NCBI GenBank assembly: GCA_026988585.1
Contig: JALSKY010000282.1
Location: 1 to 7,204, forward strand
DNA length: 7,204 bases
Origin: Deltaproteobacteria bacterium
GTDB taxonomy: Bacteria; Desulfobacterota; Dissulfuribacteria; Dissulfuribacterales; QOAL01
Reading direction: 5' to 3'
The notes under the pieces were generated by a model that ran no database searches, was not told where the DNA came from, and saw nothing but the letters and a program-made list of their open reading frames with translations. This document shows, one piece after another, positions 1-6,202 of the stretch. Numbering within the stretch: the stretch's first letter is position 1; each line of letters begins with the position of its first letter. Both the position numbers and the translations under genes were made by a program.

Positions 1-1
1 A

Positions 2-85
2 GGGAGTTTCCATGGACCGGGAAGCCAGCAAAAGGCCCATGGGCAGTTTGAGACAGTACATGGTATTATTAGCAGATTGTCATGA
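2..85 (+). CDS. Possible 3' end of an upstream gene (partial, frame unresolved)
   Basis: The first 81 bases contain no recognisable start for a complete gene, but two frames are open from the window edge into the transporter gene. The frame given here ends in TGA at 83-85, which overlaps the transporter ATG at 82 in an ATGA arrangement, a common sign of translational coupling. The other open frame ends in TAA at 90-92, an 11-base overlap, and contains ATG codons at 12 and 48. Neither short translation is one I recognise, and third-position base use does not separate them. The transporter lacks a visible Shine-Dalgarno sequence, which fits translation coupled to an upstream gene. No function can be assigned. 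Confidence 0.35.
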   Translation, partial: GSFHGPGSQQKAHGQFETVHGIISRLS

Positions 86-1362
86 ACAGTAACAGGGAAC
101 CATCCAGAAAAAGAGTGCGTTGGAGCTGGTATCTCTATGACTGGGCCAACTCCGCCTATATCACCACCATTGCAGTAACACTTGTGCCGGCCTGGTTTGT
201 CCAGACCATTGCATCCTCCCCGGAACCGGGCATATCTGCCATGCCACTTGCACCTGAGTCCATGTGGGGCATAGCCAATGCTGCCGCCGCCTTTACAATC
301 TTTCTCACAGCGCCTTTTCTTTCTGCAATTGCAGACCTATCCAGCTCCCGCAGGGGATTTCTCGCCTTTTTCGTGATTCTGGGCACCCTTGCCTCATCCG
401 CCCTCTTTTTCATGGAACAGGGCATGATAAGCCAGACACTGATCCTGTTTGCCCTATCCCAGGTAGGCTTTATCGGTGCCAACATATTTTACGACTCTTT
501 CCTGCCTCTGATAGCTGAAAGAGAGGAGCTGGACCGTATATCTGCCACTGGTTATGCTACAGGCTATCTTGGCGGCGGGCTCAATCTGCTGATGGCCACC
601 GGGATGATATGGTTCCATGAAGCCATCGGCCTTACACAGGACGAGGCAATAAAGGCAGCAATTCTCATGGCTGCACTCTGGTGGCTCATCTTCTCCATTC
701 CAACACTGGCAGGCCTCAAAAGGGTTCAGCAAAGAGGCGACGTGAAGATGGTCCAGGCAGCAAAAATGGCCCTTCCTCAACTCATGCATACCATCAGGGA
801 TCTTGGCAAAAACCCACAGCTTCTCACCTTCCTGCTGGCCTTTCTTCTCTACAACGAAGGGATACAGACGGTCATTCAGATGTCAGGGATCTATGGCAAA
901 CAGACCCTGGGACTCTCAACCCAATATCTTGCAGGGACATTTCTGGCCGTGCAGGCAGTAGCAGTAACCGGTGCCATTCTCTTTGGCTGGCTGGCCCGAC
1001 ATACCGGTGCAAAAAGGGCAGTCATGATCAGCCTTCTCATCTGGACATCCATTATCCTATACGCCTCCTTTTTCCTGGACAGTCCTGGCAAATTCCTGAT
1101 GCTCAGTATTGCAATAGGGTTTGTTCTCGGAGGCACACAGGCATTGAGCAGATCTCTCTTTGCCTCTGCCATTCCTGAAGATGCAACAGCTCAATATTTC
1201 AGCTTCTATTCAGTAGCCAGTAAATTTGCAGCCATCACCGGCCCGCTCCTGTTCGTCTTTTCAAGGGAGTTTACCGGGTCGATCCAGATGGCCATGCTCT
1301 CCACCCTGCTCTTCTTCATCACAGGCCTTGTACTTCTTGCCTTGTGCAGGATTCGCTCCTGA
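82..1362 (+). CDS. MFS transporter, UMF1/Atg22-like family
   Basis: This is a 426-residue integral membrane protein of the major facilitator superfamily, in the group related to yeast vacuolar Atg22 (UMF1 family). The family hallmarks are visible: WSWYLYDWANSAY at residues 14-26 before the first membrane segment, the helix ending NIFYDSFLPLIA at 134-145, GYATGYLGGGLNLL at 157-170, LYNEGIQTVI at 256-265, GGTQALSRSL at 350-359 and FYSVASKFAAITGP at 375-388. About 12 hydrophobic segments are expected and the hydrophobic stretches fit this. The length is normal for the family. No N-terminal signal peptide is needed. The substrate of bacterial members is generally not established; Atg22 exports amino acids from the yeast vacuole, but transferring that role would be speculation. 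The ATG at 82 lacks a clear ribosome site and overlaps an upstream stop, so coupled translation is likely. No convincing hairpin follows the gene. Confidence 0.9.
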   Translation: MNSNREPSRKRVRWSWYLYDWANSAYITTIAVTLVPAWFVQTIASSPEPGISAMPLAPESMWGIANAAAAFTIFLTAPFLSAIADLSSSRRGFLAFFVILGTLASSALFFMEQGMISQTLILFALSQVGFIGANIFYDSFLPLIAEREELDRISATGYATGYLGGGLNLLMATGMIWFHEAIGLTQDEAIKAAILMAALWWLIFSIPTLAGLKRVQQRGDVKMVQAAKMALPQLMHTIRDLGKNPQLLTFLLAFLLYNEGIQTVIQMSGIYGKQTLGLSTQYLAGTFLAVQAVAVTGAILFGWLARHTGAKRAVMISLLIWTSIILYASFFLDSPGKFLMLSIAIGFVLGGTQALSRSLFASAIPEDATAQYFSFYSVASKFAAITGPLLFVFSREFTGSIQMAMLSTLLFFITGLVLLALCRIRS

Positions 1363-1433
1363 TAAAAAAAGTCCTGTCGTTTAAGCCCATTCCGACATCA
1401 GCCGATATCTTCAATATGAATGGTTAATGAATC

Positions 1434-1452
1434 AGCCAAAAAATTTTTGGCT
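1434..1452. repeat. 19-base inverted repeat upstream of prepilin gene
   Basis: The sequence AGCCAAAAAATTTTTGGCT consists of two perfect 9-base arms around one central A. It ends two bases before the ribosome site of the prepilin gene. As DNA it could be a binding site for a dimeric regulator. As RNA it could fold into a 7-pair hairpin with a 5-base loop just ahead of the ribosome site. There is no run of T after it, so it is not a typical intrinsic terminator for the transporter gene. The repeat itself is plain in the sequence; its role is inference. Confidence 0.6.
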
Positions 1453-1454
1453 AC

Positions 1455-1462
1455 AGGGAGGA
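1455..1462 (+). promoter_or_regulatory. Strong ribosome binding site that sets the prepilin start
   Basis: AGGGAGGA lies three bases before the ATG at 1466, with its GGAGG core four bases away. It supports that ATG over the in-frame ATG at 1427, which has no purine-rich sequence ahead of it and would place 13 extra residues before a normal prepilin leader. Confidence 0.75.
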
Positions 1463-1465
1463 CTT

Positions 1466-2050
1466 ATGAAGCTTGAATTTTTGAAAAGGAATGCAAGGGG
1501 TTATACCCTGGTGGAGCTGGCCATTGTACTGGTGATCATCGGCCTGCTTCTCGCCGGAGTTCTCAAGGGGCAGCAGCTCATCCAGAACGCCAGGGTAAAG
1601 AATGTAATGCAGCAGGTGGATGGCATAAGGGCGGCTGTTTTCGGGTTTTATGACAAGTATGGAGTTTTTCCTGGAGATGAAAACAACCCGAACCTGCCAT
1701 CTGGAGACACTCACAATGGTAATGGTGATGGCAGAATCAGCAATTCTGAAACAGATATGTTGTTTGAAGACCTTGCACTCTCCAACTATATTACCGGCAA
1801 CTATGATGGGGACGGAACAGACAGCCTCCCAAAACATGCGTTCGGGAGCAACATATGGCTATACTGGACAAGACCAGACAACCAGTCCTCTTACGATCAC
1901 TATTTTCGGTTGGACAACCTTCCATGGGATGTGGCACTGGAGTTGGACATGAAACTGGATGACGGGGTTTACAACACCGGTACTGTCCGTGGCAATGAAG
2001 ACTATACCGAAGCCAATTCACCCATACAGTATCTGTACATCCGGCTGTAA
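1466..2050 (+). CDS. Type IV prepilin-like protein (N-terminal cleavage/methylation motif)
   Basis: This is a 194-residue exported pilin or pseudopilin. It has a short basic leader, then the prepilin peptidase site G12|Y13 in RGYTLVELAIV, with the conserved Glu at position +5 (E17), followed by a hydrophobic helix (residues about 18-36). Tyr instead of Phe at +1 is a mild departure from the usual. The remainder resembles a widespread pseudopilin-like family: an amphipathic helix continuing to about residue 64, VFPGDENN, a loop NGNGDGRISNSE (84-95) that fits the EF-hand calcium-loop pattern, and an FGSNIWLYW strand. It should be processed by a PilD-type peptidase and inserted in the inner membrane or assembled into a pilus-like fibre; the assembly system is not in this window. 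It appears to be a single-gene unit, 103 bases after the transporter and followed by a hairpin. The start is chosen from the ribosome site at 1455-1462. Confidence 0.9.
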   Translation: MKLEFLKRNARGYTLVELAIVLVIIGLLLAGVLKGQQLIQNARVKNVMQQVDGIRAAVFGFYDKYGVFPGDENNPNLPSGDTHNGNGDGRISNSETDMLFEDLALSNYITGNYDGDGTDSLPKHAFGSNIWLYWTRPDNQSSYDHYFRLDNLPWDVALELDMKLDDGVYNTGTVRGNEDYTEANSPIQYLYIRL

Positions 2051-2070
2051 CTTATAGACATCAATCCAAC

Positions 2071-2096
2071 AGGGGGCAGCAAAACTGCCCCCTTTC
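2071..2096 (+). terminator. Hairpin terminator between convergent genes
   Basis: AGGGGGCAG (2071-2079) pairs perfectly with CTGCCCCCT (2085-2093) around a 5-base CAAAA loop, followed by a short T run (TTTC). It sits 20 bases after the prepilin stop and 13 bases before the end of the convergent rlmD-like gene, so it may stop transcription from both sides. The T tract is weak on either strand; the stem is strong. Confidence 0.75.
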
Positions 2097-2106
2097 ACCA
2101 ATCATC

Positions 2107-3390
2107 TTATCCCCTCTGCAGCAGGACTACCGCCTCTATATGGGCAGTCTGAGGAAACATATCTGCAACTACTGCACGCCTTAGAAAGAATCCTCCATCT
2201 TTCAATATGGATAGATCCCTGGCCAGAGTCATGGGATCACAGGAGACATAGACCACTGCTGGCACATCACTCCCGGCGATGGAGATGCACCCGTTCCTGG
2301 CACCGGTCCTTGGAGGATCAAGTAATACCAGATCAAACCCATTGCCCTCCATGAGACCTGACACCCCCCTGGAATTGGCATCCATACAGATAAATTCCAC
2401 AGCATCTAAACATTGATTGGCAGCGGCATTATCCCGGGCCATACCAACTGCAGATGGAACGGACTCGACTGCTGTTACATTGCAGCCAGTCCTGGCCAAC
2501 GGGATGGTAAAGTTGCCGGCACCGGAAAAGAGCTCCAGCACCCTTCCATTGGTGGCGACATCATGCACCATCTGCACCACAGTTTCAATAAGCATGGGAT
2601 TGAGGCGGATATTGGCCTGAAAAAAACCGTCTGCCATGGCAAAAAGCCCTTTAGGTGCATGGTTACCCTGGTAAAACAGGATCCTTTCCGTTTCAAGGGC
2701 CTCCCTCAGCTCCTTGTCCGGATCGGGAACCATGGGGGCAGCACTGCTCAGTGCAGTTTTCCCGTCCACACCCTGGGACAAAACTATATCACATACCCCT
2801 TCAGGCCTGGCATGATGAAAACTGGACCTGCGCCAAGACCCCTGTCTGCCACTCCCGCTATATGGGGATGGATCAAGAAGAGCAGTAATTGCCATAAGCA
2901 GAGAACCGATGCCTTCAGAGAGGACCGGACAGTGATCTATCTGGATAACTCTGTGGCTCCCCCTCTTGTAGAAGCCGGAGATCCACCCTCTCTCGCCGGA
3001 GATATATTTCGCCCTGATCCTGGCCCTTGCCCGCCACCCCCAGGACTGCCCCTCTTCTCCTGTGATCACCTGCTCTGTAGCAGAATCCTTGAGCAATCTC
3101 CGGGATCTGAGAAGATCAAAGAAGAGCCGGGCCTTGATCCTCACCTGTTCAACATAAGGGATATGCTGAAACTGGCAGCCTCCGCATTGGAGAAAATGGG
3201 AGCAGTTCGGTGTGATTCTGTGGAACTGTTCTGAAGGAGAGAGAACCTCTTTCAAAGCCCCTCTGATATAGCTGGACCTCTCCTCCACCGGGTGAAACAG
3301 GACTGTCTCGCCTGGTATAGCCCCTGGGACGAAGACCACCTTGCCATCAAGCCGACCAAGGCCGTCTCCGCCAAAGGCTATGGTTTCAAT
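2107..3390 (-). CDS. rlmD: 23S rRNA (uracil-5-)-methyltransferase, RlmD-like, with Fe-S cluster site; start codon uncertain
   Basis: This is a SAM-dependent RNA m5U methyltransferase of the TrmA/RlmC/RlmD family. Counting from the GTG at 3339, the iron-sulfur ligands typical of RlmD-type enzymes are C46, C52, C55 (CX5CGGC) and C137; the SAM site is VLELFSGAGNFTIPLA (267-282); FFQAN is at 239-243, DPPRTG at 341-346, the catalytic Cys is C367 in SCDP, and the general base is probably E402 in HIEAVVLL. TrmA lacks the cluster, so RlmD (or a dual-site relative) is the better name. Upstream of that GTG the same frame continues with VHIETIAFGGDGLGRLDGK, the start of a TRAM RNA-binding domain, so GTG 3339 would cut the domain. 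No ATG, GTG or TTG lies between it and the stop at 3460-3462. The start given here is an ATT and is only a placeholder. The zinc-ribbon gene lies upstream on the same strand. Confidence 0.85.
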   Translation of the reverse strand: METIAFGGDGLGRLDGKVVFVPGAIPGETVLFHPVEERSSYIRGALKEVLSPSEQFHRITPNCSHFLQCGGCQFQHIPYVEQVRIKARLFFDLLRSRRLLKDSATEQVITGEEGQSWGWRARARIRAKYISGERGWISGFYKRGSHRVIQIDHCPVLSEGIGSLLMAITALLDPSPYSGSGRQGSWRRSSFHHARPEGVCDIVLSQGVDGKTALSSAAPMVPDPDKELREALETERILFYQGNHAPKGLFAMADGFFQANIRLNPMLIETVVQMVHDVATNGRVLELFSGAGNFTIPLARTGCNVTAVESVPSAVGMARDNAAANQCLDAVEFICMDANSRGVSGLMEGNGFDLVLLDPPRTGARNGCISIAGSDVPAVVYVSCDPMTLARDLSILKDGGFFLRRAVVADMFPQTAHIEAVVLLQRG

Positions 3391-3458
3391 ATGAACTTTA
3401 TGACACCTGTTTTCAAAAAGGCCGATACCCGAACACCTCGTGATGAAATGTTCTGGAC

Positions 3459-3487
3459 ATTATAACAGGTGCTGATGCAGATGACGA
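3459..3487 (-). promoter_or_regulatory. Candidate sigma-70 promoter for the rlmD-like gene
   Basis: On the minus strand, TCGTCA (3487-3482, four of six matches to TTGACA) and a perfect TATAAT (3464-3459) are separated by 17 bases. Transcription would begin near 3452, leaving an untranslated leader before the TRAM-coding region. It lies in the gap after the zinc-ribbon gene stop. If used, the ATG at 3460 would be outside the transcript. This is a pattern match only. Confidence 0.35.
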
Positions 3488-3491
3488 CTGA

Positions 3492-3857
3492 TCATCCCGT
3501 CTTTTCAATGACCTGATCAAGGGTTCGGTTCAGGTCATCGTCAACAGCGATGCGGGAAACATCTTCTGCATCGATATCCGGCAGGTCAGTCACACCATTA
3601 TCTCTACCTGACGGTTCAACCAGATCGGAAACATCTATGGCAGAAAGGGCATCAGAGGGGGGTGATTTCTCCCCATGCCGTTCCGGACTCATCGTCTTGG
3701 TCCCACCTTCCAGGATGGCGTCATCAAACCAGTCAACACTACCTGCAGACAGGTCTTCAAGACCCAGCCCCGCAGCAACTTCACGAAGATCTTTCCCGCA
3801 TCCTGCGCAGGCATGTAACCAATCAAAGGACATAACTCCACATTTTGGGCATCTCAT
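3492..3857 (-). CDS. Small zinc-ribbon protein with acidic tail, function unknown
   Basis: This is a 121-residue protein. The N-terminus holds a four-cysteine zinc-ribbon-like site: C3-x2-C6 and C17-x2-C20, in MRCPKCGVMSFDWLHACAGC, followed by GKDL. The rest is acidic, low in hydrophobic residues and probably disordered (for example DIDAEDVSRIAVDDDLNRTL near residues 95-114). There is no signal peptide or membrane segment, so it should be cytoplasmic. Short proteins of the CPKC-x-SFD-CxxCGxDL type occur in deltaproteobacteria, as far as I recall, but their role is not known to me. A good ribosome site, AGGAG at 3872-3868, lies 10 bases before the ATG. The stop is about 30 bases before the possible promoter-proximal end of the rlmD-like gene, so the two may be co-transcribed. 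Zinc binding is inferred from the cysteines alone. Confidence 0.75.
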   Translation of the reverse strand: MRCPKCGVMSFDWLHACAGCGKDLREVAAGLGLEDLSAGSVDWFDDAILEGGTKTMSPERHGEKSPPSDALSAIDVSDLVEPSGRDNGVTDLPDIDAEDVSRIAVDDDLNRTLDQVIEKTG

Positions 3858-3923
3858 GGTTTTGATTCTCCTGTTCCAATTCTAAAAATAACTGCAAGAG
3901 GTTAAAAATATTTTTTCCTGCAT

Positions 3924-3953
3924 TTGAAAAAGGCCTGCACTATGGTTTATTAT
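3924..3953 (+). promoter_or_regulatory. Candidate sigma-70 promoter for the lipoprotein-pcm cluster
   Basis: TTGAAA (3924-3929) and TATTAT (3948-3953) are separated by 18 bases, putting a transcription start near 3960, about 40 bases before the lipoprotein ATG. The region separates divergent genes, so a promoter is expected here. Pattern match only. Confidence 0.4.
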
Positions 3954-4001
3954 TCCTGCAAATTCTTTAGATCATCTCAACACGCAAGAGGAACCTGACA
4001 T

Positions 4002-4346
4002 ATGAAAAAAAACATGGCCTTCCTGTTATTTCTTCTGCTTATCGGACTTTTCGTTGCAAACCTTTCAGGTTGTGCAAGCAAGGAGCCCTGTCTTGCCATT
4101 GATGCCTCGCTGATACACAAGGGACAGACCAAGGATCAGGTAATCAGCCTGATTGGGCAACCCCATGTCATCACAAGGAATGACCAGGGGCAGGAGGAGT
4201 GGTATTATTATCACGATATTTCAGGATTCTGGAAAAGGATGCCCTACATGGGCCGTCTCATGGGAAAACGGAAGATCGAGACCACCATGATCACTTTTTC
4301 CCAGGATATTGTTGACAAGGTAGTCTATTATGTCACAGAACAATGA
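4002..4346 (+). CDS. BamE/SmpA-OmlA-like outer membrane lipoprotein
   Basis: This is a 114-residue lipoprotein. A basic start (MKKN), a hydrophobic stretch and the lipobox LSGC (residues 21-24) give cleavage before C24; the +2 residue is Ala, which favours transfer to the outer membrane in Gram-negative cells. The mature part fits the small SmpA/OmlA fold: IHKGQTKDQVISLIGQPHV (38-56) is the typical 'G.t..ev...lG.P' helix, followed by EEWYYYHD and a final strand VDKVVYYV. BamE itself belongs to the BAM complex that inserts outer-membrane proteins, but many proteins with this fold do not, so the BAM role is not assigned. AGGA lies nine bases before the ATG. The 3' end overlaps pcm by 17 bases, so the two are translated together. 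Confidence 0.8.
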   Translation: MKKNMAFLLFLLLIGLFVANLSGCASKEPCLAIDASLIHKGQTKDQVISLIGQPHVITRNDQGQEEWYYYHDISGFWKRMPYMGRLMGKRKIETTMITFSQDIVDKVVYYVTEQ

Positions 4347-4992
4347 TCACTTCCGCATAGCAAGACAGCGGATGGTCGCCAGCCAGATTGCTGCCCGTGG
4401 AATCAAGGATCCCTTAGTGCTGGCAGCCATGGAGAAGGTTCCAAGGCATCTTTTTGTGGATGAGGCCCTTTGGGATCAGGCCTATGGTGATTTTCCAATG
4501 CCTATAGGTCATGGCCAGACCATATCACAGCCATATATAGTTGCCAGGATGACGGCAGAACTGGGACTGAAGGGAGGAGAGAAGGTCCTTGAAATCGGGA
4601 CAGGTTCTGGTTACCAGACAGCAGTTCTGGCAGAGATAGCCAGGAAGGTCTTCAGTGTAGAGAGAATTCCCTCATTGCTCCAAAAGGCGAGAAGGGTGCT
4701 GGACCAGCTTGGTTACCACAATGTGATGCTCAAACTTGATGATGGCACATGGGGATGGAAGGAATACGCCCCTTATGATGCCATACTTGTGACAGCAGGA
4801 GGCCCATCCATTCCTGAACCACTCATACAGCAGCTTTCTGATCCGGGAGTAATGCTTGTCCCTGTTGGTGATGAATACTCCCAGGTCCTCACCAAGGTGA
4901 TAAAGGAAAACGGCGATGTGAAGATTCAACCCCTTGAGGGGGTCAGGTTCGTTAAACTCATTGGTGATCATGGCTGGAAGACAGAAGCGTAA
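4330..4992 (+). CDS. pcm: Protein-L-isoaspartate O-methyltransferase
   Basis: This is a 220-residue cytoplasmic enzyme that methylates L-isoaspartyl residues in damaged proteins using S-adenosylmethionine, starting their conversion back to aspartate. Its length is normal. Landmarks are RQRMVASQIAARGI (12-25), the substrate-site motif GQTISQP (62-68), the SAM-binding loop VLEIGTGSGYQTAVLAE (86-102) with the acidic E111 after the second strand, DDGT (137-140) where many relatives have GDG, the post-I motif AILVTAG (151-157), and the C-terminal strand FVKLIGDHGW (207-216). Translation starts inside the lipoprotein gene, with AAGG about nine bases upstream, so it is probably coupled to it. In many proteobacteria pcm sits with surE, nlpD and rpoS; here its neighbours are a BamE-like lipoprotein and a YqaA-like membrane protein instead. 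Confidence 0.95.
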   Translation: MSQNNDHFRIARQRMVASQIAARGIKDPLVLAAMEKVPRHLFVDEALWDQAYGDFPMPIGHGQTISQPYIVARMTAELGLKGGEKVLEIGTGSGYQTAVLAEIARKVFSVERIPSLLQKARRVLDQLGYHNVMLKLDDGTWGWKEYAPYDAILVTAGGPSIPEPLIQQLSDPGVMLVPVGDEYSQVLTKVIKENGDVKIQPLEGVRFVKLIGDHGWKTEA

Positions 4993-5033
4993 ATAGCGGT
5001 TTCTACATGGCACCCTCTTCCAAGATATTTTCA

Positions 5034-5047
5034 TATCAGGTCTGATA
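5034..5047. repeat. Short inverted repeat upstream of the VTT-family gene
   Basis: TATCAG-GT-CTGATA is a perfect six-base inverted repeat with a two-base centre in the 85-base gap between pcm and the membrane-protein gene. It could be an operator or chance; its centre is too short for a stable RNA hairpin. No convincing promoter surrounds it. Confidence 0.35.
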
Positions 5048-5077
5048 CTCAGATAGAACTACAGGAGAGCAACAGAT

Positions 5078-5698
5078 ATGAAAACCTTATCGCAGGCAGT
5101 GAACTTCCTGCCTGCACAGGCAAGAAGACTCTATGACTGGATGCTGTCATGGGCAGAAAAGCCAGGGGCTGCCCCGTTTCTCTTCATAATAGCCTTTGCT
5201 GAGGCCTCTTTTTTCCCTATTCCACCAGATGTGCTGCTGATGGCACTGGCCATTTCCATGCCAAAACGTTCTCTCAGATGGGCAACCATCTGCCTATCAG
5301 GTTCAGTATTGGGAGGCGTTTTCGGTTATGCCCTGGGCTATTATTTCATGGAGCTCATTGGCGACAAAATAATGGCCTTTTACCATCTCACAGACAAATA
5401 TCTCGAGGTACAACAACTCTATCAGCAATATGGAGGCTGGGCGGTTGCAGCCGGTGGTTTCACCCCGCTACCCTACAAGCTCTTCACCCTTACTGCCGGC
5501 GCCTTCAGGGTAGATCCACTCACCTTCATGGTTGCATCCATACTCTCCCGTGGAGCCAGATTCTTTCTCATAGCCGGTCTCATCTACTATTTTGGCCCGC
5601 CGATAAGGTATTTTCTTGAAAAATATTTCAATATTCTCAGCATCATATTCATGATCCTGCTCATCGGCGGTTTTCTGGTATTCAAATGGCTGTTATGA
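5078..5698 (+). CDS. VTT/DedA-superfamily inner membrane protein, YqaA-like
   Basis: This is a 206-residue membrane protein of the VTT (SNARE-associated Golgi / DedA) superfamily, closest in pattern to YqaA-type proteins. Visible marks are the re-entrant segment with a conserved acid, AEASFFPIPPDVLL (41-54), a glycine-rich helix SGSVLGGVFGYALGYYF (74-90), the second re-entrant motif GFTPLPYKLFTLTAG (127-141), SRGARFFLIAGLIYYFG (157-173), and a last helix at about 186-205. It is longer than E. coli YqaA because of an N-terminal extension and the extra C-terminal helix. DedA relatives have been linked to membrane potential and to flipping of lipids such as undecaprenyl phosphate; the specific role here is unknown. 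AGGAG is 10 bases before the ATG. The stop codon overlaps the next gene in an ATGA arrangement. Confidence 0.88.
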   Translation: MKTLSQAVNFLPAQARRLYDWMLSWAEKPGAAPFLFIIAFAEASFFPIPPDVLLMALAISMPKRSLRWATICLSGSVLGGVFGYALGYYFMELIGDKIMAFYHLTDKYLEVQQLYQQYGGWAVAAGGFTPLPYKLFTLTAGAFRVDPLTFMVASILSRGARFFLIAGLIYYFGPPIRYFLEKYFNILSIIFMILLIGGFLVFKWLL

Positions 5699-6177
5699 GA
5701 TTCAGAAAATCTGCCTTGAGGATCGGAATAATAGGTGCAGGCTCCTGTGATACAGCCACTGCAGAGATTGCCAGGGAAACAGGCCGCCTTCTCGCAGAAA
5801 GGGGGGCGTTACTGTATTGTGGCGGCCTCAGTGGAGTTATGGAGGCTGCCTGCCAGGGGGCAGTTTCCGCTGGAGGCACCACAATAGGGATAATCCCTGG
5901 GAACACCCCGCAAGACGCCAACCCCTATGTCACCATACCTGTGGCAACTGGATTGGGCCAGGCAAGGAATCTCGTAATCATAAACTCTTCAGATGCACTG
6001 ATAGCAATATCTGGACGTTATGGAACCCTTTCCGAGATCGCCTTTGCGCTGAAACTGGGGAAGCCTGTGATAGGTCTGTCAACATGGAGAGAGATTCCTG
6101 GCGTCATAGAGACCTCCTCTCCTGAAGAGGCGGTAAACCTTGCGATAAAAGAGGCACTGCAACAAAGATGGAAATAG
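5695..6177 (+). CDS. TIGR00725/LOG-like Rossmann-fold protein
   Basis: This is a 160-residue protein of the SLOG/LOG-like superfamily (often annotated TIGR00725 or 'lysine decarboxylase-like'). It shows an N-terminal IGIIGAGSCD strand-loop, YCGGLSGVMEAACQGA (41-56), GTTIGIIPGNTP, GQARNLVII (88-96) and SGRYGTLSEIAFAL (106-119). The last corresponds to the PGGxGTxxE motif of true cytokinin-activating LOG enzymes: here the first part is SGRYGT, so phosphoribohydrolase activity is not assured, although the GT and Glu are kept. The fold predicts binding of a nucleotide or related ligand. The start chosen is ATG 5695, which overlaps the TGA of the membrane-protein gene; an in-frame ATG at 5686 would add three residues. 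Neither has a good ribosome site, consistent with coupling. This is the last gene of the plus-strand cluster. Confidence 0.85.
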   Translation: MRFRKSALRIGIIGAGSCDTATAEIARETGRLLAERGALLYCGGLSGVMEAACQGAVSAGGTTIGIIPGNTPQDANPYVTIPVATGLGQARNLVIINSSDALIAISGRYGTLSEIAFALKLGKPVIGLSTWREIPGVIETSSPEEAVNLAIKEALQQRWK

Positions 6178-6202
6178 GAGCAGGGCTCTCTATCAACAAT
6201 CC

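Noticed and set aside
681..1178. 165-codon plus-strand frame inside the transporter gene
   Set aside because: The transporter frame carries continuous family motifs across this stretch; the alternative product has no domain and no ribosome site.
1422..1436. GG...GC pair as a sigma-54 promoter for the prepilin gene
   Set aside because: The spacing is 11 bases instead of 10, and the rest of the TGGCAC/TTGC consensus is absent.
1427..1465. Earlier in-frame ATG for the prepilin gene
   Set aside because: It has no ribosome site and would run through the inverted repeat, while ATG 1466 has a strong site and gives a normal prepilin leader.
2413..3234. 273-codon open frame on the plus strand opposite the rlmD-like gene
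   Set aside because: Its translation is proline- and charge-rich with no recognisable domain, and the opposite strand encodes a full methyltransferase with all catalytic motifs. It is a shadow frame.
2107..3390. Possibility that the rlmD-like gene is a pseudogene
   Set aside because: Apart from the start problem, the frame is intact, with all Fe-S cysteines, SAM motifs, catalytic Cys and final Glu present, so an annotation or sequence issue at the 5' end is more likely.
4672..5034. 120-codon minus-strand frame over the end of pcm
   Set aside because: It is antisense to conserved pcm sequence, with no ribosome site or recognisable domain.
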